Below are positions 1 through 5,901 of a DNA stretch of 8,563 nt, one piece after another. The notes beneath the pieces are model-generated. The model was not told where the DNA came from and searched no databases. It saw only the letters and a list, made by a program, of their open reading frames with translations. The stretch is taken from the NCBI RefSeq assembly GCF_036846205.1, contig NZ_DAIUCK010000119.1, positions 1 to 8,563 on the forward strand. Direction: 5' to 3'. Position 1 is the stretch's first letter, and each line of letters starts with the position of its first letter. Origin of the DNA: Rhabdothermincola sp036846205 (GTDB taxonomy: Bacteria > Actinomycetota > Acidimicrobiia > Acidimicrobiales > Acidimicrobilacustridaceae). A program made the translations under genes and the position numbers.

Positions 1-1
1 C

Positions 2-310
2 CGCTCGCGCTGCTCCTCGTGCCGGAGTCGCGCGACCCTGCGCCGGGCCCGCTCCATCGCGCTGGGCAACGGCTTGCGCTACGTGTACACAGGCAACGTG
101 CACGATCCCGAAGGCGGCACCACCCGGTGCCCGTCGTGCGGGGCGCGGTGCGTGGAGCGCGACTGGTACGTGATCAACGAGTACCACCTGACCGGTGACG
201 GCCGCTGCCCGGCCTGCGGCGCGACCATCGCCGGACGGTTCGACGGCCCACCCGGGGAGTGGGGCGCCAAGCGGGTGCCGGTGCGGCTGGCCGGACGGGG
301 TCACCGATGA
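2..310 (+). CDS. amrS: AmmeMemoRadiSam system radical SAM enzyme, C-terminal part (5'-truncated by window edge)
   Basis: This frame is open from the first full codon at position 2 to a TGA at 308-310, so the gene enters from the left and only about 102 C-terminal residues are visible. The stretch from about position 74 reads LRYVYTGNVHD and continues into two Cys knuckles, CPSCG (from 128) and CPACG (from 206). This is the typical C-terminus of the radical SAM member of the AmmeMemoRadiSam set, where a small zinc-ribbon-like segment follows the barrel. The CxxxCxxC [4Fe-4S] motif would lie outside the window. The stop overlaps the next start as ATGA, indicating translational coupling to amrB. 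The first ~10 residues (positions 2-31) do not look like the HPD...PPTP segment I expect just before this point in the family, so the edge sequence may be divergent or poor. In the family a radical SAM protein is always implied, but the substrate is not known to me. Confidence 0.85.
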   Translation, partial: RSRCSSCRSRATLRRARSIALGNGLRYVYTGNVHDPEGGTTRCPSCGARCVERDWYVINEYHLTGDGRCPACGATIAGRFDGPPGEWGAKRVPVRLAGRGHR

Positions 311-1116
311 ACGCCACCGGCGTGCGCCCGCCAGCGGTGGCGGGCTCGTTCTACCCGGCCGACGCCCAGGCGCTCGCCGCCCTGGTCGACGAGCAGCTCA
401 CCGCGGCACAGCCCCCCACGCCAGCGACCGGACCGCCCGCGGGGGTCATCGTGCCCCATGCCGGCTACGTCTACTCCGGTCCGATCGCGGCCAGCGCGTA
501 CGCCCTGGTGCGGGACCGGCGCCGAGCAGTCAGCCGGGTGGTGATCGCCGGCCCGTCGCACCGGATACCGCTCCGGGGCATGGCCGTGCCCCGGTCGTCG
601 ACCTTCCTCACCCCCCTCGGCCCGGTCCCCGTCGACGAGCAACTCCTGGCGATCGCTCGCGAGCATCCGGAGGTGAGCGTCGACGACCGGCCGCACGCCG
701 CGGAGCACTCGCTCGAGGTGCAGCTCCCCTTCCTCCAGAGGGTCCTCGGCCCCGAGGGCTGGTCGGCGCTGCCCCTCGTCGTCGGTCACGCCGATCCCGC
801 GACGGTCGCCACCGTCCTCGACGCCCTGTGGGACGACGCGACGCTCCTGGTGCTCAGCACCGACCTCAGCCACTACGAGCCCTACGAGCGGGCGCAGGTA
901 CACGACGCTCGTACGGCGGCGGCGGTGGTGGGCAAGGACCTCCACGCCATCGGCCCGTACGACGCGTGTGGCGCGTATCCCCTGGCGGGCCTGCTCGAGC
1001 TCGCCGGCCAGCGCGGTCTGGACGTGGCCTTGCTGGACCTGCGCAACAGTGGCGACACCGCCGGTCCCCGCGACCGGGTGGTCGGCTACGGCGCCTTCGC
1101 GGTGGGGTCGTCATGA
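307..1116 (+). CDS. amrB: AmmeMemoRadiSam system protein B (Memo family)
   Basis: This 269-residue protein belongs to the Memo family, which shares a fold with class III extradiol dioxygenases and LigB-like enzymes. Recognisable blocks are RPPAVAGSFYPAD (7-19), VPHAGYVYSGPIAASAY (49-65), VIAGPSHR (79-86), AEHSLEVQLPF (132-142), LSTDLSHYEPYERA (183-196) and DACGAYPLAGLLE (219-231). His51, His85, His189 and Cys221 fall where metal-site residues lie in the family; human MEMO1 uses equivalent His/Cys residues to bind iron or copper. The start at 307 is chosen because its ATG overlaps the amrS stop as ATGA and places the conserved RPPAVAGSFYP block near the N-terminus; an in-frame GTG at 259 would only add low-complexity residues inside amrS. 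The 3' end overlaps amrA, again as ATGA. The protein has no signal peptide and is probably cytosolic. Family assignment is secure; the biochemical role is not known to me. Confidence 0.95.
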   Translation: MNATGVRPPAVAGSFYPADAQALAALVDEQLTAAQPPTPATGPPAGVIVPHAGYVYSGPIAASAYALVRDRRRAVSRVVIAGPSHRIPLRGMAVPRSSTFLTPLGPVPVDEQLLAIAREHPEVSVDDRPHAAEHSLEVQLPFLQRVLGPEGWSALPLVVGHADPATVATVLDALWDDATLLVLSTDLSHYEPYERAQVHDARTAAAVVGKDLHAIGPYDACGAYPLAGLLELAGQRGLDVALLDLRNSGDTAGPRDRVVGYGAFAVGSS

Positions 1117-1685
1117 CCGCACCACCCGAGCTGTCCGAGCAGGACCGGCTGGCGCTGCTGGACGCGGCCCGATCGTCCATCCACGCGGGGCTCGTGCACC
1201 GCCGGCTCGTAGCGCCGGTCGACGACGCCGACTCCCCGCCGCTGCGCGCCCCGGGGGCTTCATTCGTCACCCTCCGGCGCGAGGAACGCCTGCTCGGCTG
1301 CATCGGCACCATCGAACCGGTGCGCCCCCTGCTCGCCGACGTGGCCCACAACGCCTACGGGGCGGCGTTCGGCGACCCCCGCCTGCCTCCGGTGACCCGC
1401 GACGACTACCACCGGATGACGGTCAAGGTGAGCGTCCTCGGTGGCCTCGAGCCGATGGAGGCCGCCAGCCGCGAGGCGCTCACCGAGCAGCTGCGACCGG
1501 GCGTCGACGGGCTGCTCGTGACCGCCGGGCACCGGCGGGGCACCTTCCTGCCCTCGGTGTGGGAGCAGCTCCCGGACCGGGGCCGGTTCCTCGACCTGCT
1601 CTGGGACAAAGCGGGACTGCGTCCCGGCGAGTGGCCCCCCAACCTGCGGATCTTCCGCTACCGGACGGTGGAGTTCGGCGAGTAA
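1113..1685 (+). CDS. amrA: AmmeMemoRadiSam system protein A (AMMECR1 domain)
   Basis: This 190-residue protein is essentially one AMMECR1 domain. The domain signature appears as LLGCIGTIEP (60-69), followed by AYGAAFGDPRLPPVTRDDY (81-99), the strand MTVKVSVLGG (102-111), and GLLVTAGHRRGTFLPSVWE (133-151), all in the expected order. The canonical hexapeptide in the family is LRGCIG; here the Arg is Leu (residue 61), while Cys63 is kept. The ATG at 1113 overlaps the amrB stop (ATGA), so amrS, amrB and amrA are read as one coupled unit in that order. The domain is shared with the human AMMECR1 protein, whose catalytic activity is unsettled; a nucleotide or metal ligand has been suggested only from structure. 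Co-expression with a Memo protein and a radical SAM enzyme implies the three act on one substrate or one protein modification, which is inference. The gene ends 11 bases from the converging pgi stop. Confidence 0.94.
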   Translation: MTAPPELSEQDRLALLDAARSSIHAGLVHRRLVAPVDDADSPPLRAPGASFVTLRREERLLGCIGTIEPVRPLLADVAHNAYGAAFGDPRLPPVTRDDYHRMTVKVSVLGGLEPMEAASREALTEQLRPGVDGLLVTAGHRRGTFLPSVWEQLPDRGRFLDLLWDKAGLRPGEWPPNLRIFRYRTVEFGE

Positions 1686-1696
1686 CGCTGCCCGGG

Positions 1697-3325
1697 CTAC
1701 CGGCCGGCACGCAACCGCCGGTACCGACGGATCAGCGCGTTGGTCGAGCTGTCGTGGCCCAGGTCGGGCTCGGTGGCCGGGTCGAGCTCGGGGATGATGT
1801 CCTGCGCCAGCTTCTTGCCCAGCTCGACCCCCCACTGGTCGAAGCTGTTGATGTTCCAGATGGCGCCCTGGGTGAAGGTCTTGTGCTCGTACAGCGCGAT
1901 GAGCTGGCCCAGGGTGAACGGTGACAGCTCCGAGATGAGGATCGAGTTGGAGGGGCGGTTACCGGGGAAGGTGCGGTGGGGCACCTCCTCGGGCGGAACG
2001 CCCTCGGCGGCCACCTCCTCGGCGGTCCTGCCGAACGCCAGCGCTTCGGGCTGAGCGAAGAAGTTGGCCATGAACACGTCCTGGTGGTTCCCGAGCTCGT
2101 GGCGGGAGCGAGCGAACCCGATGAAGTCGCAGGGGATGAGCTTCGTGCCCTGGTGGATGAGCTGGTAGAACGCGTGCTGGCCGTTGGTGCCCGGCTGCCC
2201 CCAGACGATCTCCCCGGTCTGCATCGCCACCGGTCGGCCCTCGCGGTCGACGGACTTGCCGTTGCTCTCCATCGCCAGCTGTTGCAGGTACGGGGTGAGA
2301 CGACCGAGGTAGTGGCTGTAGGGCAGCACGGCGAGGGTCTCCGCGCCGAGGAAGTCGCCGTACCACACCCCGAGCAGGCCCAGCAGCATCGGCATGTTCT
2401 GCTCGATCGGGGCGTGGCGGAAGTGGTCGTCCATCAGGCGGAAGCCGTGCAGCATCTCCTCGAAGCGGTCCGGCCCGATGGCGATCATCAGCGACAGACC
2501 GATCGCCGAGTCGTAGCTGTACCGGCCACCGACCCAGTCCCAGAACTCGAACATGTTGGCCGTGTCGATGCCGAACGCGGCCACGGCTTCCGTGTTGGTC
2601 GACACGGCCACGAAGTGGCGGCCCACCCCGCGCTCGTCCCCGCCCAGGGCCTCGAGCACCCAGCGCCGCGCGGTGTGGGCGTTGGTCATGGTCTCGAGGG
2701 TGGTGAAGGTCTTGGAGGAGATGATGAACAGCGTCTCCTCGGGGTCGAGGTCGTGGGTGAGCTCCCAGAACTCGTTGCCGTCGACGTTGCTCACGAACCG
2801 GCACTCGATGGACCGGTCACTGAAGTCGACCAGCGCGTCGTAGGCCATGTGCGGTCCGAGGTCGCTGCCGCCGATGCCGATGTTCACCACCGTGCGGATG
2901 CGCTTGCCGGTGTGCCCGGTCCACTCGCCGCTGCGGACCCGCTCGGCGAAGGCACGCATCTTGGCGAGCACCCGGTGCACCTCGGGCACCACGTTGACGC
3001 CGTCGACCTCGATCACCGTGCCCGCCGGTGCCCGCAGGGCCACGTGGAGCACCGCCCGATGCTCGGTGACGTTGATCTTCTCCCCGGCGAACATGGCGTC
3101 ACGGAGCTGCTCGACCCCCGCCGCTCGAGCCAGGTCGGCCAGCAGGCGCAGCGTCTGCGCGGTCACCCGGTTCTTCGAGTAGTCGAGATAGAGGTCACCG
3201 ACCTCGAGGCACATCGTCTCCCCCCGGCGGGGGTCGGACGTGAACAGATCACGCAGGTGCAGGCTCGCGATGTGCTCGGCATGGGCCTGCAGGGCGCGCC
3301 AGGCAGGAGACTCGGTGATGGACAT
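1697..3325 (-). CDS. pgi: Glucose-6-phosphate isomerase
   Basis: This 542-residue protein interconverts glucose 6-phosphate and fructose 6-phosphate in the cytosol, in glycolysis, gluconeogenesis and return from the pentose-phosphate pathway. Its length matches the long bacterial/eukaryotic form. Visible blocks include the sugar-phosphate-binding VVNIGIGGSDLGP (146-158), SSKTFTTLETMTNA (203-216), the first family signature DWVGGRYSYDSAIG (263-276), GTNGQHAFYQLIHQGTK (379-395) and the second signature SFDQWGVELGKKLA (494-507). By alignment from memory to rabbit PGI (E357, H388, K518), the catalytic residues are Glu353, His384 and Lys504, all present. It is the last gene of a five-gene minus-strand run, 31 bases after the flavin-reductase-like gene. 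No Shine-Dalgarno sequence precedes the ATG; a promoter-like pair just upstream suggests an additional leaderless transcript. The enzyme looks intact and ordinary. Confidence 0.98.
   Translation of the reverse strand: MSITESPAWRALQAHAEHIASLHLRDLFTSDPRRGETMCLEVGDLYLDYSKNRVTAQTLRLLADLARAAGVEQLRDAMFAGEKINVTEHRAVLHVALRAPAGTVIEVDGVNVVPEVHRVLAKMRAFAERVRSGEWTGHTGKRIRTVVNIGIGGSDLGPHMAYDALVDFSDRSIECRFVSNVDGNEFWELTHDLDPEETLFIISSKTFTTLETMTNAHTARRWVLEALGGDERGVGRHFVAVSTNTEAVAAFGIDTANMFEFWDWVGGRYSYDSAIGLSLMIAIGPDRFEEMLHGFRLMDDHFRHAPIEQNMPMLLGLLGVWYGDFLGAETLAVLPYSHYLGRLTPYLQQLAMESNGKSVDREGRPVAMQTGEIVWGQPGTNGQHAFYQLIHQGTKLIPCDFIGFARSRHELGNHQDVFMANFFAQPEALAFGRTAEEVAAEGVPPEEVPHRTFPGNRPSNSILISELSPFTLGQLIALYEHKTFTQGAIWNINSFDQWGVELGKKLAQDIIPELDPATEPDLGHDSSTNALIRRYRRLRAGR
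1698..1723. terminator. possible stem-loop between converging amrA and pgi
   Basis: TACCGGC (1698-1704) and GCCGGTA (1717-1723) form a 7-bp perfect inverted repeat with a 12-base loop, beginning 12 bases after the amrA stop and covering the last codons of pgi. There is no T-tract on either side, so this is not a classical intrinsic terminator. In GC-rich DNA such short arms arise by chance, so the call is weak. Confidence 0.22.
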
Positions 3326-3331
3326 GGCCGG

Positions 3332-3360
3332 ATTGTGCCAGAGCCACGTCCTGGTCTCAG
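3332..3360 (-). promoter_or_regulatory. possible internal promoter for pgi, leaderless
   Basis: On the minus strand, CTGAGA (3360-3355, 4/6 to TTGACA) is followed after exactly 17 bases by CACAAT (3337-3332, 4/6 to TATAAT). Six bases then separate the -10 from the pgi ATG, so a transcript would begin at or next to the start codon. The absence of a Shine-Dalgarno sequence before pgi agrees with a leaderless message. The -35 overlaps the TGA of the upstream gene. The evidence is two hexamers and their spacing only. Confidence 0.4.
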
Positions 3361-3854
3361 TGGCGCTTGACGCCCCCGTACTTCATCCGGGTGTCGCTCA
3401 TCGCCGCAGCTCGCACGTCGTCGCGGTTGATCGCCGCATCGACCACCTCGCCGATGAACAACGTGTGGGTGCCGAGGTCGATCGCCTGACGGACCGCGCA
3501 GTCCATCCAGGCGATGGCGTCCTCGAACACCGGCGCGCCGGTGGTGGCGGTGCGCACCGGCCGGCCGTTGAGCGTGGCCCCGTCGTCCTCCGCCGGCTTG
3601 GAGAACTTGACGAACACCTTGGTGTCCTCGGCGTCCCAGAGGTTCACGGTGAACGAGCCACCCTCGCTGATCAACTGGTGGGTCACGGCGGTGTTGTCCA
3701 CCCCGATGCCGATCAGCACCGGCTCCATCGAGAGCTGGGTGATCCAGCTCGTGGTCATGGCGTTGCGCCGGTCGCCGGCCCGGGAGCCCACGAGGGCCAG
3801 CGCGTTGGGGATCTTCCAGGTCACCCGGTTGAGCAGTTCCTCGTCGACAGCCAT
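3357..3854 (-). CDS. Flavin reductase family protein (FMN-binding split barrel)
   Basis: This 165-residue protein matches the flavin-reductase-like split-barrel family, homologues of which bind FMN and serve either as NAD(P)H:flavin reductases feeding a partner monooxygenase or as stand-alone flavoproteins. Supporting blocks are RRNAMTTSWITQLSMEPVL (29-47), VDNTAVTHQLI (52-62), GSFTVNLWD (66-74) and LGTHTLFIGEVVDA (127-140), followed by the tail MKYGGVKRH (157-165). Length is usual for a single-domain member. It sits 10 bases downstream of the epimerase-like gene and 31 bases upstream of pgi, so it is co-transcribed with sugar-phosphate genes although no monooxygenase is nearby. The nearest good Shine-Dalgarno-like sequence, GGAGGT (3880-3875), is 20 bases from the ATG, with no intervening start codon, so translation probably depends on coupling to the preceding gene. 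The electron acceptor cannot be inferred; an FMN reductase and a flavin-dependent oxidoreductase are both possible. Confidence 0.88.
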   Translation of the reverse strand: MAVDEELLNRVTWKIPNALALVGSRAGDRRNAMTTSWITQLSMEPVLIGIGVDNTAVTHQLISEGGSFTVNLWDAEDTKVFVKFSKPAEDDGATLNGRPVRTATTGAPVFEDAIAWMDCAVRQAIDLGTHTLFIGEVVDAAINRDDVRAAAMSDTRMKYGGVKRH

Positions 3855-3864
3855 GACCCCGAGG

Positions 3865-4809
3865 CTACGGGCGCACCTCCCCGCCCACCACCACGTCGAA
3901 GGTCGCCGAGAAGCAGCCGCCGACCGGCACGGTCGGGTGGTCGCCGGTGACGAGCGCGTTGGTGGGAGCGGTCATCGGTTCGAGGGCCACGTAGGGCTTG
4001 CCGAGCGGGGCGTAGACCTGCGCGAACGGGTAGCCCCGGTCGAGGCGCAGCTCCACGCGCTGCCCCCGACCCGAGAGGGCCAGCACCCGTTCCCTCCCCA
4101 GCCGGTAGCCGTCGTCGAGGGTGCGGTCGACCAGGGCGATGTCCTCAGCCGGCTCTCGCCTGGCCCGCCCGGTGGGCAGCATGCGCTCGTCGAGCTCGAG
4201 GTGCCGGCGGGCCGGCAGGTGGACCACCAGCTCACGGCGGGGTACCCCGGGCAGGCGGACGTAGGGGTGCCAGCCGAACGACACCGGCACCGCCCGCCGC
4301 CCGGTGGGCACCACCGAGGTGGTGACCCGCAACCGCTCCCGGGTGACGAGCGCGTCGATGCGCAGCTCATGGGGGAACGGGAAGGAGCGGAGCAGGTCCT
4401 GGTGGTCACCGAACGGGAACCGAGCGGCGAGCGCGGCTGCCTCGGCCGACGCCGACAGCTCGACCAGCTCCCACGGGCGGGCCGACACGGTGCCGTGGAT
4501 GGGCAGGCCGTTCGGATCGAGCTGCACCCCGGGGGTGCCCGCCCCGAACCGCACCACCCGGTGGCCGATCCGGTACTCGAAGCCGGCCAGGCGATTGGCC
4601 CAGGGGGCCAGCAGCGGCAGACCGGTGGTGTGTCCCTCGGCGTACGCGGCGAGGCCGCCGTGCAGGCTGAGGTGCTCCCGGCCCCGATGTCGCAGCGACA
4701 CCCCGAGCATGCCGAGGCCCGGCAGGAAGATGGCCTCGAGATCCCCGGCGGCCAGGGCGACCGCGGGCCAGCCCCGGAACGTCCGCACCCGGGCGCGAGG
4801 CGCGGCCAC
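3865..4809 (-). CDS. Aldose 1-epimerase (galactose mutarotase-like)
   Basis: This 314-residue protein has the galactose-mutarotase-like beta-sandwich signature. Key blocks are LPLLAPWANRLAG (64-76), GLPIHGTVSARPWEL (101-115), VSFGWHPYVRLPG (176-188), a short LDDGY (231-235) and the C-terminal ALEPMTAPTNAL (275-286). By analogy with Lactococcus GalM, Arg73 and His105 help bind sugar, His181 is the general acid, an Asp of LDDGY holds hydroxyls, and Glu277 is the general base; all are present. Homologues interconvert alpha and beta anomers of aldoses. The start is GTG at 4809, just 2 bases after the stop of the 6-phosphogluconate dehydrogenase gene, so the two are tightly coupled; a weak GGGA lies too far upstream to be a convincing ribosome site. 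Between gnd and pgi the natural substrate could be glucose or a hexose phosphate such as glucose 6-phosphate, but nothing in the sequence decides this, so I give no gene symbol. Confidence 0.88.
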   Translation of the reverse strand: MAAPRARVRTFRGWPAVALAAGDLEAIFLPGLGMLGVSLRHRGREHLSLHGGLAAYAEGHTTGLPLLAPWANRLAGFEYRIGHRVVRFGAGTPGVQLDPNGLPIHGTVSARPWELVELSASAEAAALAARFPFGDHQDLLRSFPFPHELRIDALVTRERLRVTTSVVPTGRRAVPVSFGWHPYVRLPGVPRRELVVHLPARRHLELDERMLPTGRARREPAEDIALVDRTLDDGYRLGRERVLALSGRGQRVELRLDRGYPFAQVYAPLGKPYVALEPMTAPTNALVTGDHPTVPVGGCFSATFDVVVGGEVRP

Positions 4810-4811
4810 CG

Positions 4812-5867
4812 CTACGGGGTCGTCCCGGCGTCGTTCCCGGGGTTCCCCCCGGCGGGTTTCTCGTCGTGCCCGCCGAACTGCTTGCGCATCGCCGAGAGGA
4901 CCCGGTCGGCGAAGTCGGCGGCGCCGCGGGACTCGAAGCGCTCGAACAGGGCCGCAGACAGCACGTGGGCCGGCACGCCTTCGTCGATGGCCGCGTGCAC
5001 CGTCCAGCGCCCCTCGCCCGAGTCCGACACCCGGCCCTCGAACCCACCGAGGTCAGGATCCTCGTGCAGGGCGATGGCGGTCAGGTCGAGCAACCACGAC
5101 GCCACCACGCTGCCCCGCCGCCACAGCTCGGCCACCTCGGCCACGTCGATCTCGAACCGGTAGTACTGCGGATCGCGCAGCGGGGTGGTCTCGGCGTCGG
5201 CCTCCTGGGGGTGCAGGCCGACCCCCGCATGCCGGAGGATGTTGAGCCCTTCCGCGTAGGCGGCCATGAGGCCGTACTCGATGCCGTTGTGCACCATCTT
5301 CACGAAGTGCCCCGCGCCCGACGGGCCGCAGTGCAGGTAGCCCATCTCCGCCGGCGACGGGTCGCCACGGCGACCGGGGGTTCGTGCCGCCGCCTCCACC
5401 CCAGGGGCGATCGAGCGGAAGATCGGGTCGAGGTGCTCGACCACCTGCTGCTCACCCCCGATCATGAGGCAGTAGCCCCGATCGAGCCCCCATACGCCGC
5501 CACTGGTGCCCACGTCGACGTAGTGGATGCCGGCCTGCGCGCACTCGGCGGCCCGGTCGATGTCGTCGCGGTAGTAGGTGTTGCCACCGTCGATGATGAT
5601 GTCCCCCGCGCTCATCGCCCCGGCGAGCTGCGACACCGTCTGGCCCGCGAAAGCGGCGGGCACCATGATCCACACCGCCCGGGGGCTGGTCAGCTTCCCG
5701 ACGAGGTCGTCGAGCGAGCCGGCAGCGGTGATGGCCTCGTTCTCGGCCGCGAGCTGCGCCGCGACGCCCGGGGCGACGTCGTAGACGACGCAGTGGTGCC
5801 CGTCACGGACCAGGCGGCGAACCAGGTTGGCCCCCATCCGCCCCAATCCCACCATTCCGAGCTGCAT
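4812..5867 (-). CDS. gnd: 6-phosphogluconate dehydrogenase, decarboxylating (short form)
   Basis: This 351-residue enzyme converts 6-phosphogluconate to ribulose 5-phosphate and CO2 while reducing NAD(P)+. It is the short, GntZ/YqeC-like form rather than the ~470-residue type. The N-terminal Rossmann fold starts MVGLGRMGANLVRRL (5-19), with Asp30 closing the second beta strand; an acid here usually means NAD+ is preferred over NADP+. Substrate and catalytic blocks follow: IDGGNTYYRDD (92-102), DVGTSGGVWGLDRGY (118-132), GHFVKMVHNGIEYG (186-199), with Lys190, Asn194 and Glu197 matching the Lys/Asn/Glu catalytic set, and SDSGEGRW (281-288). The last ~18 residues are a Gly/Pro/Asn-rich, probably disordered tail. 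The ATG is preceded by a GAGGGG ribosome site. It lies 34 bases after the gene of unknown function and 2 bases before the epimerase gene. Confidence 0.95.
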   Translation of the reverse strand: MQLGMVGLGRMGANLVRRLVRDGHHCVVYDVAPGVAAQLAAENEAITAAGSLDDLVGKLTSPRAVWIMVPAAFAGQTVSQLAGAMSAGDIIIDGGNTYYRDDIDRAAECAQAGIHYVDVGTSGGVWGLDRGYCLMIGGEQQVVEHLDPIFRSIAPGVEAAARTPGRRGDPSPAEMGYLHCGPSGAGHFVKMVHNGIEYGLMAAYAEGLNILRHAGVGLHPQEADAETTPLRDPQYYRFEIDVAEVAELWRRGSVVASWLLDLTAIALHEDPDLGGFEGRVSDSGEGRWTVHAAIDEGVPAHVLSAALFERFESRGAADFADRVLSAMRKQFGGHDEKPAGGNPGNDAGTTP

Positions 5868-5873
5868 CGTGCG

Positions 5874-5879
5874 CCCCTC
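5874..5879 (-). promoter_or_regulatory. ribosome binding site of gnd
   Basis: GAGGGG on the minus strand lies 6 bases upstream of the gnd ATG at 5867. It is one of the few clear Shine-Dalgarno sequences in this run of genes and fixes the gnd start. Confidence 0.7.
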
Positions 5880-5901
5880 GCGTCGTTCGTCGTGCCGGTG
5901 G

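Noticed and set aside
195..1112. N-terminal extension of the AMMECR1 protein by 306 codons
   Set aside because: The extension overlaps all of the Memo gene in another frame and is Arg/Pro/Gly-rich. The ATG at 1113 with its ATGA overlap and the domain start agree.
1976..3370. 464-codon plus-strand open frame opposite pgi
   Set aside because: It is a reverse-strand shadow of an intact pgi with all catalytic residues; the translation is low-complexity, His/Val/Glu/Arg-rich and shows no family motif.
3514..5163. 549-codon plus-strand open frame opposite the flavin reductase, epimerase and gnd genes
   Set aside because: It spans three well-supported opposite-strand genes and their joints, with no recognisable domain. 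Long antisense frames are expected in DNA this GC-rich.
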